64,000 bases of DNA. Origin: Chryseobacterium sp. W4I1. Its GTDB lineage: Bacteria > Bacteroidota > Bacteroidia > Flavobacteriales > Weeksellaceae. The stretch's first letter is position 1. Every line of letters begins with the position of its first letter. The stretch is from NCBI RefSeq assembly GCF_030816115.1, contig NZ_JAUSXQ010000001.1, positions 1,860,001 to 1,924,000 of the forward strand, given 5' to 3'. Made by a program: the position numbers and the translations under genes. The notes under the pieces are model-generated. The model did no database searches. It was not told the DNA's origin and saw only the letters and a program-made list of their open reading frames with translations. This document shows, piece after piece, positions 27,715 through 37,554 of this stretch.

Positions 27715-30546
27715 TTATTCAAGTTCCCGCTTCAAGAATTTTCCAGTCAAACTCTTCTTAGACTTTACAATTTCTTCAGGAGTTCCCTGCGCAACGATCT
27801 GTCCGCCGTGCTTTCCGCCTTCCGGTCCTACGTCGATAATATGATCGGCTAATTTAATCACATCCATATTATGTTCAATGATGATAAATGAGTTTCCTAA
27901 TTCTACCAGCTGGTTGATGGCATCCATCAGGATCTTTACATCTTCGAAGTGAAGTCCGGTTGTAGGTTCATCTAAGATATACAGTGTATTTCCAGTCTGT
28001 CTTTTTGATAGTTCTGTTGCCAGTTTAATACGTTGTGCCTCTCCTCCTGAAAGTGTTGTAGACTGCTGTCCGAGGGTAATATATCCCAATCCTACATCCT
28101 GAAGGGTCTTTACTTTAGCAAATATCTTAGGAATTGGCTGGAAGAAGTCTACCGCTTCATCAATCGTCATATCCAACACATCGGAAATTGATTTCCCTTT
28201 GTAACGCACTTCCAGTGTTTCTCTGTTGAAACGTTTTCCATTACAGGTTTCACAGTGAACATACACATCAGGAAGAAAGTTCATTTCAATAACTTTTAAT
28301 CCTCCACCCTGGCAGGTTTCACATCTTCCGCCTTTTACATTGAATGAGAATCTTCCCGGCTTATAGCCACGGATCTTGCTTTCCGGAAGTTCTGCAAAAA
28401 GATTTCTGATATCAGTGAACATTCCTGTGTATGTTGCGGGATTTGAACGTGGTGTTCTCCCGATCGGAGTCTGGTCTACGTCTACAATTTTATCAATATT
28501 ATCAAGACCGTCTATTTTTTTATACGGAAGAGGCTCCTGAACAGCTCTGTAGAAATGCTTATTAAGGATCGGGTACAAAGTTCCGTTGATCAGAGAAGAT
28601 TTTCCGCTTCCTGAAATTCCAGTTACTACCACCAGTTTCCCTAATGGAATATCAAGGGTAACATTTTTAAGGTTATTTCCTGTAGCTCCTTTTAATAAAA
28701 TGTTTTTGCCGCTTCCGGCTCTTCTTTCTGCAGGAATTTCTATTTTTCTTTTTCCGTTGATATACTGTGCTGTAATAGTATCTGCTTTTAAAAGATCTTT
28801 TGGTTTTCCCTGCCACAGCACTTCTCCCCCGAATTTTCCGGCTCTAGGGCCAATATCCAGCACCTCATCGGCTTCCAGAATCATATCTTTGTCGTGTTCT
28901 ACAACAATAACAGAATTTCCGATGTCTCTAAGGTTTTTTAATGATCTGATCAGTCTTTCATTATCTCTTTGGTGAAGCCCGATACTTGGTTCATCCAGAA
29001 TATACAATACATTCACCAGCTGTGACCCGATTTGTGTAGCCAGACGGATCCTTTGAGATTCTCCTCCGGAAAGTGTTTTGGAGCTTCTGCTTAAGCTCAG
29101 ATAATCCAAACCTACATCCAGAAGGAACTGGAGTCTTGTTTCAATCTCTTTTAAGATCTCGTGGGCAATGATCTTATTTTTTTCCGAGAATTTATCTTTT
29201 ACATCGGATAACCATTCCTTCAGATCGGATAAACTTAAACCGTTTACCTCAGCAATATTCTTTCCGTCTATTTTAAAACTTAAACTTGCCGGCTGAAGAC
29301 GGGTCCCGCCACATTCCGGGCAGGTTTCTTCAGTGGTGAAATGCCTTTCTAATAATACGGCTTCATAAGATTCTCTTTCTTCAATGATCTCTTCCATAAA
29401 AGTGATCAGACCATCGAAACTTATTTTTATCTTTTTGGTGATTCCTGCGTATTTCAGGTCTTTATTAAATTCTTTGTGACATCCGTTATAGATATAATCC
29501 AAAGCTTCTTCGGGAATATCTTTCATAGGTGTTGCCATTCCCAAACCAAAGATCTCAAGGATATTTTTGATCTGAGACAGAATCCATTTGTTGGATTTAA
29601 TATCTTCCAATGGCAGCAATCCACCCTGGTTTATTGATAATTTAGGATTTTCAATAAAATAATCTGTATTGATCTTTTTGATGGTTCCCAATCCTTTACA
29701 CTCCGGGCAGCTTCCTTTCGGAGAGTTGAAAGAGAATGTATTCGGTTCAGGAAGTGCCAGGGAATGTCCTGTTTCTGCATCCATCAGGTTTTTCGAGAAG
29801 TACTCTATATCGGTAGCTCCCAGTTTCTGGATTCCGATAATCCCCTCACCCATTTCCATTGCGGTACGCAGTGATTTTTCCATTCTGCCCTCTGAGGCAT
29901 TTTCTCCAATGATCCAACGATCAATCACAATATCAATATCATGGGTTTTGTAACGGTCCAATTTCAGGTCATATTCTATATCCTGTAAATCACCGTCAAT
30001 CCTGGCCTGGCCATAACCTTTTTTGGCCATCTGCACAAAAAGCTCATGATAGTGTCCCTTTCTTGAACGCACCACAGGAGCCATCAGCATTATTTTTTCG
30101 CCTTTATAGTTTTCCTTAATGGTTTCAAGAATCTGGTCTTCTGTGTAGCTTACCAATTTTTTTCCAGTAGACAATGAATAGGCATCGGAAACTCTTGCGT
30201 ATAAAAGACGCAGGTAATCATAGAGTTCAGTAACCGTTCCTACAGTGGATCTGGGATTTTTATTGGTGGTTTTCTGCTCTATCGCAATTACCGGAGAAAG
30301 TCCTTCAATTTTGTCTACATCAGGACGTTCCAAACCGCCTAAAAACTGACGTGCATAAGCTGAAAATGTTTCAATATAACGGCGCTGTCCTTCTGCAAAA
30401 ATGGTATCGAATGCCAAAGATGATTTTCCGCTTCCGGAAAGCCCTGTTATTACAACAAGTTCGTTGCGGGGGATCTTTACATTGATATTTTTAAGGTTGT
30501 GTTCACGTGCTCCGTAAACTTCTATATATTCTGTTGATTTACTCAT
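27715..30546 (-). CDS. uvrA: Excinuclease ABC subunit A
   Basis: Damage-recognition ATPase of nucleotide excision repair. The 943 residues contain two ABC ATPase halves: Walker [10 protein letters not shown] (35-43) and, in the second half, GISGSGKSS, each with an LSGGE signature. Zinc-binding Cys sets are visible ([20 protein letters not shown]). The start [10 protein letters not shown] at 30546 is chosen over an upstream ATG because a -7 box (30582-30589) lies inside the longer frame. Confidence 0.98.
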   Translation of the reverse strand: MSKSTEYIEVYGAREHNLKNINVKIPRNELVVITGLSGSGKSSLAFDTIFAEGQRRYIETFSAYARQFLGGLERPDVDKIEGLSPVIAIEQKTTNKNPRSTVGTVTELYDYLRLLYARVSDAYSLSTGKKLVSYTEDQILETIKENYKGEKIMLMAPVVRSRKGHYHELFVQMAKKGYGQARIDGDLQDIEYDLKLDRYKTHDIDIVIDRWIIGENASEGRMEKSLRTAMEMGEGIIGIQKLGATDIEYFSKNLMDAETGHSLALPEPNTFSFNSPKGSCPECKGLGTIKKINTDYFIENPKLSINQGGLLPLEDIKSNKWILSQIKNILEIFGLGMATPMKDIPEEALDYIYNGCHKEFNKDLKYAGITKKIKISFDGLITFMEEIIEERESYEAVLLERHFTTEETCPECGGTRLQPASLSFKIDGKNIAEVNGLSLSDLKEWLSDVKDKFSEKNKIIAHEILKEIETRLQFLLDVGLDYLSLSRSSKTLSGGESQRIRLATQIGSQLVNVLYILDEPSIGLHQRDNERLIRSLKNLRDIGNSVIVVEHDKDMILEADEVLDIGPRAGKFGGEVLWQGKPKDLLKADTITAQYINGKRKIEIPAERRAGSGKNILLKGATGNNLKNVTLDIPLGKLVVVTGISGSGKSSLINGTLYPILNKHFYRAVQEPLPYKKIDGLDNIDKIVDVDQTPIGRTPRSNPATYTGMFTDIRNLFAELPESKIRGYKPGRFSFNVKGGRCETCQGGGLKVIEMNFLPDVYVHCETCNGKRFNRETLEVRYKGKSISDVLDMTIDEAVDFFQPIPKIFAKVKTLQDVGLGYITLGQQSTTLSGGEAQRIKLATELSKRQTGNTLYILDEPTTGLHFEDVKILMDAINQLVELGNSFIIIEHNMDVIKLADHIIDVGPEGGKHGGQIVAQGTPEEIVKSKKSLTGKFLKRELE

Positions 30547-30581
30547 AATTTGGGGTGATTCTGCCTGAAAATCACAATGTG

Positions 30582-30589
30582 CAAAATTA
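30582..30589 (-). promoter_or_regulatory. -7 promoter box of uvrA
   Basis: TAATTTTG on the minus strand, 35 bases upstream of the chosen ATG; it matches TAnnTTTG. No clear TTG at -33 was seen. Confidence 0.45.
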
Positions 30590-30705
30590 CGGAATTTTAT
30601 GGAAATGTATAAGGTGAAATATTTTATTACCACTTAATTTTAGTTAAATTTTAAATAGATCAAATGGGTTCTTTTTTAAGACGATGATTCATCTTTATAA
30701 AATAA

Positions 30706-30732
30706 AAAGACCAATACAGTGTACTGGTCTTT
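30706..30732 (-). terminator. Terminator after the DUF3829 gene
   Basis: A 12-bp stem with one mismatch (AAAGACCAATAC with GTACTGGTCTTT), T-rich on the minus strand. Confidence 0.75.
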
Positions 30733-30754
30733 ATAATGAATTATACGTATTGGG

Positions 30755-31687
30755 TTATTTCACAAATGAATTGTATGAATTCAGGACAGACTCGTAGGAT
30801 GAGTCGACCTGCTGGATATCACTGTCGGATATTTTCCCTGTGCCTTTGGAGTCACGGATGAGCTTTCTGTAGATATCTAAAAAGTCTGAAGCACTTTTGT
30901 TAAAGCTTTCAAACTGAGATTTTTTATACGAATACTGTGGATCTTTTACGTCGAAATTCATTTTTGAATTGGCTTCTACTGCTTTGGCAAGCTCGTCATA
31001 TTTTTTCTGAATTTCTGCTTCATTGAATTTTCCGGAATACTGCTTGTCCAGCACATCAATGGTAGATTCCAGGGAAGTCATTACACTTTTAGAAGAAATA
31101 ATGAATTCTTTCATTGGATGATCTTTCAATACAACTTCTTCTGCAGCATCAGTTCCGGGCTTGATCTTGATGATTAAATTTTCACCTGAGGTAAATAAAG
31201 CCTGAGCTTCAGTCTCAATATCTTTTGTGATGGCATCAGCTTTCGCTCCTTTGTCATCTTTATAGTCTTCTGAAGTCATATAGGATTTAAGTTCATCAAA
31301 CTTCTTCTGTATAATTTCTTTTTTAGCTTTATATGTATTAAAGTCTGCTTCAATGGCTGCTTTATCTTTTCCGAATCCTGACGGCACATCCTTGATCTTT
31401 CCGAATGAAAAATCCATCGAATTGATTACAATAGGCATTATCGTTACGTTCTCTCCTTTAGCTTTCGCTGAGGCAGCATCTGCATATTTAAGAATACTTT
31501 CTATATGTCTGGATGTACTTTTATAGGAATCTAAAAAGTTATTGTTAAATTCAATAATAGCATTGGCATCTTCGGCTCCTCCAAGATTTATAACAGATTG
31601 CCCCAGTTTACTGATATCTTTTTTACAGCTTATCACACTGACTGATGTAAAAGTCAGGGCTAGTGCAAGTACGATAATCTTTCTCAT
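30755..31687 (-). CDS. DUF3829 lipoprotein downstream of tssF
   Basis: A 310-residue protein with lipobox VSVISC (Cys21), otherwise all-helical and Lys/Ser-rich, with heptad-like helices typical of DUF3829. The function of the family is unknown. It follows tssF by 22 bp and ends at a terminator, so it belongs to the tssE-tssF transcription unit. By position it could be an envelope accessory of this T6SS, but this is inference. Confidence 0.8.
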   Translation of the reverse strand: MRKIIVLALALTFTSVSVISCKKDISKLGQSVINLGGAEDANAIIEFNNNFLDSYKSTSRHIESILKYADAASAKAKGENVTIMPIVINSMDFSFGKIKDVPSGFGKDKAAIEADFNTYKAKKEIIQKKFDELKSYMTSEDYKDDKGAKADAITKDIETEAQALFTSGENLIIKIKPGTDAAEEVVLKDHPMKEFIISSKSVMTSLESTIDVLDKQYSGKFNEAEIQKKYDELAKAVEANSKMNFDVKDPQYSYKKSQFESFNKSASDFLDIYRKLIRDSKGTGKISDSDIQQVDSSYESVLNSYNSFVK

Positions 31688-31709
31688 ATTTTATAGTTTA
31701 GATATTAAT

Positions 31710-33593
31710 TTAAATTTCGTCAAGATCGATGTCTTCATTATTTATTCTTACTACATATTCTATCCCGTCAATAGCCTTTGAAATGATCTGGTTTCGGAGA
31801 ATATTGGCCATATTTTCCCAGTATGCCCTTCCATAGAAAGAATAGTTCTGAGGAATGATCTCTACCTCAACGGTTCTTACAAAACCTTCTTTTGGCCTGT
31901 TGCTAATCATGGTTCCTCTTCTTACCCTTACCTCTTTTACCTCATCTTTAAGAATCATTCTGCAATAATTTTTAACGTCTTCAAGGGAAATGATTTTGTC
32001 TCTTGTAGTTAATGCATATTTATAAGCCTGAATACTGTCTGTACCTTTCTGTTCCTCAGCGCCACCAATAGTTTCAGTAAGAAGAATCACAGTCTGGGAC
32101 TTCAGCTGATTAGATAGCTCTGTTCCCGGACGCATATGATTGGCGAGCGTACAATGCGTTACCCAAAAGGAAGCATAGGTGTGGTCTGTTTTTTCTACAG
32201 GCTCCATGATGACATAATTCAGTTCCTGTCTGATATTTCTCTTGGCATTATTCACCTTTTGGACCATTGTTTTCATTTTGTCAGACATTTCACTAAGGAC
32301 ACCTTTAACGTTATCCCTGTTTAAAAGTGAAAATGCGGCAATTTCATCTCTAGTCAGCTCCAGCACATTGGCAATCATATCTACAGCATTTCTATTCGTA
32401 AAACGTTCCATACCTCCTTTTCTTACTGTATAAAGTCCTTTTTTAAGGTCATCTGCCGGGGTAAAAGGAATTTCAGTATATCTTCTTCCATCACCATCCT
32501 GAACCTCATCTACATACAGAAAATGCTCACCTTCATCTGTAACCAAAGGAATGTTGTTTCCCATAATGTCCAGGCTGTATTCTGTTTTCTTCCATCCTCT
32601 ATTGTAGATTGGAAAAGCATTCAGTACAAATGAAAAATTATCCAGGATCTCCGCGGAAAACTGGGGTGGAAACTCAAATGTCAGCCATAAGTAACGTTTA
32701 TCTCCAATTTGCTTTCTTATTTCTTCTTTTCCGTCAAGAAACTCCAGATTCTGAGGAAGTTTTCCCGGTTCTGAAAACAGACTGCTTGAAATTCCGGTTA
32801 CCTCAATAAATTTATGGCGGTAAATGCTTTTAATATCTTCAATAGCCTTATTCCGGATCGACTGCTCTCTGAACATCTGCTCGTATCCTTCCTGCTGGCT
32901 ATTGGTCAGGTAACTTAATCCTTCCCTTACAAATAAAGGATTTCCATTACTGGTCACATTGATGTATGGAAGTAATTTATATACAAAATCCATATGCTCA
33001 AAGGCTGGGTTTGAACAGAATATACTTACATACTTAGGGAAGTTTTCACTGGCGTATCTGCTTACATCTACTCCAATTGTGATCTTTCTGTAATCTTCCG
33101 GCTTTCCCTGGAATCTTGCTACAGGTATTTTATTAAGCCTGTCATCAACACTGTAACAGGTATTCCCAACAAACATTACTGAGGTCTGTACTTTATTGAT
33201 CCGAACATTGCCTACCGGCGTGAAAGGAATATTCAGCTGCTTATCCGATTCTGATTTCACGGTAGACGTCATCTGCTTACGGAAAAAGAATTCGGTGTGC
33301 TCCAACAAAACTTCCGAAGACTCATAAGGCAGTGTAAAGGCCACAGCATGAGCCGGAATCGGATGGGTATATATTGATGGAGTCAGAAGTTTGGCCAGTT
33401 TTTCCAGAATCCTGGCATTTACAGTCTGGATTTCGTTATTGGCTTTAAAGACTTCCGTACTGAAGGCATCAATCAGGAGTTTTACAAAAGGATCCAGAGA
33501 CTGCGGGCTTTTCAGTCCCCACACTTTGGTGGCATTCTGAAGCATTCTTGCCTTTACAGATTCTTTGGAATATATATTTTGATCTAAGTTCAT
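31710..33593 (-). CDS. tssF: Type VI secretion baseplate subunit TssF (Bacteroidetes subtype)
   Basis: A 627-residue cytoplasmic protein homologous to TssF/VasA, part of the wedge of the T6SS baseplate. Recognisable parts are the N-terminal MLQNATKVWGLKSPQSLDPF and LTPSIYTHPIPAHAVA, the central FVLNAFPIYNRGW, and a C-terminal gp6-like region with EVRVRRGTM. The length and sequence fit the T6SS(iii) of Bacteroidetes. Only tssE is next to it; TssG, TssK, sheath, Hcp, VgrG and ClpV genes are not in the window. Confidence 0.85.
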   Translation of the reverse strand: MNLDQNIYSKESVKARMLQNATKVWGLKSPQSLDPFVKLLIDAFSTEVFKANNEIQTVNARILEKLAKLLTPSIYTHPIPAHAVAFTLPYESSEVLLEHTEFFFRKQMTSTVKSESDKQLNIPFTPVGNVRINKVQTSVMFVGNTCYSVDDRLNKIPVARFQGKPEDYRKITIGVDVSRYASENFPKYVSIFCSNPAFEHMDFVYKLLPYINVTSNGNPLFVREGLSYLTNSQQEGYEQMFREQSIRNKAIEDIKSIYRHKFIEVTGISSSLFSEPGKLPQNLEFLDGKEEIRKQIGDKRYLWLTFEFPPQFSAEILDNFSFVLNAFPIYNRGWKKTEYSLDIMGNNIPLVTDEGEHFLYVDEVQDGDGRRYTEIPFTPADDLKKGLYTVRKGGMERFTNRNAVDMIANVLELTRDEIAAFSLLNRDNVKGVLSEMSDKMKTMVQKVNNAKRNIRQELNYVIMEPVEKTDHTYASFWVTHCTLANHMRPGTELSNQLKSQTVILLTETIGGAEEQKGTDSIQAYKYALTTRDKIISLEDVKNYCRMILKDEVKEVRVRRGTMISNRPKEGFVRTVEVEIIPQNYSFYGRAYWENMANILRNQIISKAIDGIEYVVRINNEDIDLDEI

Positions 33594-33623
33594 AAATTTT
33601 GGTGTAGGTTATTAGAAGAGTGT

Positions 33624-34064
33624 TTAGTCAATAGACATCGGACTTAAAAATAATTCTGTAGAAAAACTGAAACGCTCTCCCGTTGCCTCCATTTTTGCAT
33701 TGATGGCAATTCTTACTTTCTTTTTGATCTCTGTATGTTCTTTGGTATCGTAGCTGTGTTCTACAAATTGAATATGCGCATCAATCTGCGCCTGTACAAT
33801 GCGTGGTTCATATTCCTGGATCTGCCGTCTGAGGCTTTTAATAAAGACGCTCTCCCAAACAGCACTGGTCACTCCATTATCGAATTCCAGGTTCCAAACG
33901 TCGTTCCCGTAATTGTCATCATATCTGTTCTCGCCTTTTTTGGTGGTAATCAGCAGCATGATATTGTGAGCAATGCTTTCGCCCATGTCGCAGATCTCAA
34001 TGCTTCCGCCTTCAGTCATTAATGTAGAAGGTACAAAAGGCATTCTGTAATTTGGTGTATCCAT
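33624..34064 (-). CDS. GPW/gp25-family baseplate protein (TssE-like)
   Basis: A 146-residue protein of the phage gp25 lysozyme-like fold used as baseplate wedge protein. The diagnostic run is SIAHNIMLLITTKKGENRYD (29-48), followed by YGNDVWNLEFDNG and a C-terminal strand pair. It lies 30 bp ahead of tssF, which makes TssE of a T6SS(iii) more likely than a phage-tail or contractile-injection wedge. Confidence 0.85.
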   Translation of the reverse strand: MDTPNYRMPFVPSTLMTEGGSIEICDMGESIAHNIMLLITTKKGENRYDDNYGNDVWNLEFDNGVTSAVWESVFIKSLRRQIQEYEPRIVQAQIDAHIQFVEHSYDTKEHTEIKKKVRIAINAKMEATGERFSFSTELFLSPMSID

Positions 34065-34175
34065 AGTCAGCTTCTTATTTTTTCTTCATAGTCTAGTTCA
34101 CTTAAAAAAGAAATACCAAAATACACATTTTCATGAAATAAATAAGAAAAAGAAACCAAAATATTACTGAAAATG

Positions 34176-34203
34176 AAGGCTTCCTGACAAGTCGGGAAGC
34201 CTT
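34176..34203 (-). terminator. Terminator after the amino-acid permease gene
   Basis: A 13-bp stem with one G-T pair (core AAGGCTTCC/GGAAGCCTT) and a 2-base loop. Its position 30 bases after the permease stop codon fits, although the minus-strand T run is weak. Confidence 0.7.
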
Positions 34204-34232
34204 AAAAGTATATAAATACGGTTGAATTTATT

Positions 34233-35648
34233 TTATTGATCGGTTTGCTTGTTTCTGTTGATAAAATAATAGACCGGAAGCCCCAGCAGTACCATCAGAA
34301 AGCCTGGCCAGGTATATTGCTGTTTGTAGATCAGAAGCAGTACACAGAAGCCGGTTCCTATCAGAAGATAGATAATTGGAGTTACAGGGTAGAGCCAAGT
34401 TTTGTAAGGTCTTTCAAGATCCGGCTTTTTAAATCTTAAATAAATAACCCCAAAAACGGTGATCATATAAAATAAAACGATCACAAAAGAGATCATATCC
34501 AGCAGGTTACCATACTGTCCGCTCAAACAAAGGACCGATGCCCAGATACCCTGCATCCATAAAGCATTTTCCGGAACCTCGTTTTTATTATTTTTCTCGG
34601 CGGATCTGAAAAACATTCCGTCTTTTGCCATAGTTTGAAACACACGGGCACCTGCGAGAATCAGTCCGTTATCGCATCCGAATGTAGAGATCATCACAAG
34701 AACTGCAATAATAATCGTTCCCGCACTTCCGAAAATATTCTGTGATGCAGCAACTGCTACCCTGTCGTCCGCTGCAAAAGCAATACTGTCTCTGTCTAAA
34801 GCATTAAGATAGACAAAATTGACCGCTAAATAAAGAATCATCACCGCAGAAGTTCCATAGATCATTGACTTAACAATATTTCTTTTGGGATTTTCTACTT
34901 CGCCGGAAACAAAAGTTACACTTTCCCAGGCTACAGAGCTGAAAACAGAGCCTACCATAGCTGCTGCAATACCTCCAAGCAAGGTCATTCCACCTATAGG
35001 CTCCCAGCCTTCTTTAAGAAAATTACCGGTGAGATCTTTTTTAAGATTACTAAATGAATCAAAACCAAAGCTGAAATTTTGGGCCATATGGGAAAAATCT
35101 ACCAGAATAAACCCTACAGCGATCAAACCTAATAGAGCAATAATCTTTGATCCTGTAAATACATTCTGAAGCAGCTTACCACTTTGCACACCTCTTGTGT
35201 TGATGTAAGTAAGAAGAAGGATAACGGCTATTGCGAGGATCTGTATCCAGGTAATCTTGAATTCGCCACTCTGTAAAATAGGAGCTGCCTGGTTCAAGGA
35301 CGGAACGAGATAAGCTGTAAATTTACCAAAAGCCATTGCTACTGCGGCAATAGTTCCTGTCTGGATTACAGTAAAAAGTCCCCAGCCATAAAGAAATCCC
35401 ATCCTTTTTCCGAAGATCTCCTTAAGGTAGGTATATTGACCACCAGCTTTTGGAAACAGCGCCGAAAGCTCTCCATAACTTATTGCAGCAGCTACCGTCA
35501 TGATTCCTGTAATGACCCATACTATGATCAGCCAGAATCCGGATCCGAGGTTTCGCATCATATCGGCACTTACAATAAAGATTCCGCTTCCGATCATAGA
35601 CCCCATTACCAGCATAACGGCGTCCCAAAGTTTCAGTTTTTTTTGCAT
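34233..35648 (-). CDS. APC-family amino-acid permease
   Basis: A 471-residue inner-membrane transporter with about twelve helices. The first helix carries the APC substrate/Na+-site motif GSMIGSGIF, followed by ISYGELSALFPKAGGQYTYL, both typical of LAT/YfnA-like amino-acid carriers; the late CLSGQYGNLLDMISFVIVLF is also conserved. Substrate not known. The ATG at 35648 is taken as start; a TTG two codons upstream is less likely. Confidence 0.92.
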   Translation of the reverse strand: MQKKLKLWDAVMLVMGSMIGSGIFIVSADMMRNLGSGFWLIIVWVITGIMTVAAAISYGELSALFPKAGGQYTYLKEIFGKRMGFLYGWGLFTVIQTGTIAAVAMAFGKFTAYLVPSLNQAAPILQSGEFKITWIQILAIAVILLLTYINTRGVQSGKLLQNVFTGSKIIALLGLIAVGFILVDFSHMAQNFSFGFDSFSNLKKDLTGNFLKEGWEPIGGMTLLGGIAAAMVGSVFSSVAWESVTFVSGEVENPKRNIVKSMIYGTSAVMILYLAVNFVYLNALDRDSIAFAADDRVAVAASQNIFGSAGTIIIAVLVMISTFGCDNGLILAGARVFQTMAKDGMFFRSAEKNNKNEVPENALWMQGIWASVLCLSGQYGNLLDMISFVIVLFYMITVFGVIYLRFKKPDLERPYKTWLYPVTPIIYLLIGTGFCVLLLIYKQQYTWPGFLMVLLGLPVYYFINRNKQTDQ

Positions 35649-35767
35649 AGTCAAGTATAGGCATCAAATATAAACAAATCTGTCATGATTTTGAAATTTG
35701 TTTAAAATTTACAGCACCGCTTATTTTTTATCAAGTTTTCTCAAAATTATTATTCGATTTTAATTAG

Positions 35768-35775
35768 TACTTTTG
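35768..35775 (+). promoter_or_regulatory. -7 promoter box of the DUF4920 gene
   Basis: TACTTTTG on the plus strand. It covers a TTG codon at 35773 that could be mistaken for the start; the next in-frame ATG at 35791 is therefore used. Confidence 0.6.
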
Positions 35776-35790
35776 AAAAAAATATTAAAA

Positions 35791-36303
35791 ATGAAATTCA
35801 AGACTATATTATTTGCTGCTGCTGTAAGCGCTTCCACTTTGGCTTTTGCACAGGAGACATCAGAGAAAAAATTTGGCCCACCTGCAGGAAATGCAGTTGT
35901 AGGCGATACTTACGGAGCTGTAGTTGTTTCCAATGAGTCTAAAGCAATCACAGTAGATAAACTGAGTAAGAAACTTAAAAAAGACAACAAAAAAGTGGAA
36001 GGAATTGCCGTTAAAGGAAAAGTGACGGATGTATGCGAGAAAAAAGGCTGCTGGCTTACGATCCAGACTGAAGATAATTCTCAGTTTTTCGTAAAAATGA
36101 AAGATTATGCATTCTTTGTACCGACCGCTCTAAAAGGTAAAAATGTAGTACTGGAAGGTACTGCAGAAAGAAAAGTAACTTCTATAGATGAGCAGAAGCA
36201 TTATGCAGAAGATGCTAAAAAACCTCAGGCTGAAATTGATGCCATCACAACTCCTAAAGAAGAGATCAGATTTGTAGCCAATGGAATTAAAGTGGTCAAC
36301 TAA
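35791..36303 (+). CDS. Exported DUF4920 protein
   Basis: A 170-residue periplasmic protein: signal peptide MKFKTILFAAAVSASTLAFA, then a small beta-barrel (OB-like) domain with VKGKVTDVCEKKGCWLTI, where the two Cys could form a disulfide or bind metal, and the conserved DYAFFVPTALKGK. This is DUF4920, of unknown function. It is a single gene with its own promoter and terminator. Confidence 0.88.
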   Translation: MKFKTILFAAAVSASTLAFAQETSEKKFGPPAGNAVVGDTYGAVVVSNESKAITVDKLSKKLKKDNKKVEGIAVKGKVTDVCEKKGCWLTIQTEDNSQFFVKMKDYAFFVPTALKGKNVVLEGTAERKVTSIDEQKHYAEDAKKPQAEIDAITTPKEEIRFVANGIKVVN

Positions 36304-36320
36304 TCTTCATTTAATAATAT

Positions 36321-36355
36321 AAAACGTCCTCAAGAATTACTTTTGAGGACGTTTT
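36321..36355. terminator. Terminator between convergent genes
   Basis: A 13-bp perfect stem AAAACGTCCTCAA/TTGAGGACGTTTT with 9-base loop and a seven-T run on the plus strand; weaker on the minus strand. Confidence 0.85.
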
Positions 36356-36375
36356 TTTATTTGGAATAATACTCT

Positions 36376-37485
36376 TTAATCTTCTATTGTAAATTCTGCT
36401 ATGGCATCCAACTTCGGATATTTTGTAGCTGCTACAAATTTCTTTCCTGTACAGTCTATTTCCAGCCAGCCTTTTTTTCTCTTTACATCACCTACTTCCA
36501 TAACATAAGGAACAAAGGATATTTCATCTTTCCCTTCTTCTATTATTTCCCTGTACTGAACAGCAACATCAAGAATACATTCATGATCTGTATTCAGTTT
36601 GACATTTCTGTAGATGATATCGTAATGTGTTTCCTGGTTTTCGGGGATTTCAAGGTATTTTTCCCATCCTTCAACAGCAGAATCCAGTTCACTGATTGCT
36701 TTTAATGCATAATATAAAGCAATTGTATAATATTTCCTTGTGCCTTTTCTTGTATAATCATCAATAAAATGTCCTCCTTCAAATAAAATGGTAGGCATTC
36801 CTGCTTTAATAAAGTTGTCACCAGTAGAAGTCGGATAAAATTCGTCAGAATATCTTCCGATCTGATTGGGTATCAAGTCTTTCAAATGATCATAAATCTT
36901 TCCTATTACCGCCATACATTTCTTTCTGTTATCCGTAACGGTACGTTCAATGTTTTCGGATGGAGCCAAAAAGGAAAGCGTTGCAGGATGTATACCGTCC
37001 GTAGTGAAGATAGTTCTTTGTTCATGCAGATTCAATGCATAATCGTATTTCTTTGAAGCAACGGCCTTTTTAAGGTATTTAATCTCTTTGCTGGCTTCGT
37101 TATGGAAATCCCTGTTCAAATCAATATCTGCTGCATTCAGTCTCGTCCATCGTTCTGACCCATCAGGATTGAGCATGAAAATAAAATCCAGTGTTATTTT
37201 ACCGAACAGGTCATCCTTCATTTCAGGAGCCTTATCCAAGGTTTCCAGAAGATCCAATATTGCATGAGTAGCATTTGATTCATTGCCGTGCATTTGCGAC
37301 CAGGCAAGAACATTAATAGATCCGGTTCCGATACTTAACTGATAAATGGGTTTATCTAAATATGACCTTCCGATCTCCTGAATGTAACCGCTGAAATTGG
37401 TCTGTAGATAGGAAAATAATTTTTCAGGGGAAATATAGCGGTTTAAGAAATTAGGGTTTGGAAAATAGATCTCTTCAAAATTCAT
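36376..37485 (-). CDS. M14-family zinc carboxypeptidase
   Basis: A 369-residue metallopeptidase without signal peptide. The zinc ligands are H66 and E69 (QMHGNES) and H154 (NLHEQR); the general-base Glu is E236 (PTILFEGGHF), and NPDGSERWTR (106-115) with DLNRDF forms the substrate pocket. It resembles zinc carboxypeptidases that act on short peptides. The start at 37485 (MNFEEIYF) is preferred because a -7 box (37506-37513) lies within the longer frame. Confidence 0.9.
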   Translation of the reverse strand: MNFEEIYFPNPNFLNRYISPEKLFSYLQTNFSGYIQEIGRSYLDKPIYQLSIGTGSINVLAWSQMHGNESNATHAILDLLETLDKAPEMKDDLFGKITLDFIFMLNPDGSERWTRLNAADIDLNRDFHNEASKEIKYLKKAVASKKYDYALNLHEQRTIFTTDGIHPATLSFLAPSENIERTVTDNRKKCMAVIGKIYDHLKDLIPNQIGRYSDEFYPTSTGDNFIKAGMPTILFEGGHFIDDYTRKGTRKYYTIALYYALKAISELDSAVEGWEKYLEIPENQETHYDIIYRNVKLNTDHECILDVAVQYREIIEEGKDEISFVPYVMEVGDVKRKKGWLEIDCTGKKFVAATKYPKLDAIAEFTIED

Positions 37486-37505
37486 TACAAATAATTTACA
37501 AGAGT

Positions 37506-37513
37506 CAAATTTA
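37506..37513 (-). promoter_or_regulatory. -7 promoter box of the M14 peptidase gene
   Basis: TAAATTTG on the minus strand, 20 bases before the ATG. Confidence 0.45.
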
Positions 37514-37554
37514 ATGATTTTTGAACAGAAAAATATAATTAACATTTGTAACAT

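Noticed and set aside
31710-34064. Phage-tail or extracellular contractile injection particle genes
   Set aside because: The large protein matches TssF of T6SS(iii) better than phage baseplate J proteins, and no tail tube, sheath or tape-measure gene is adjacent.
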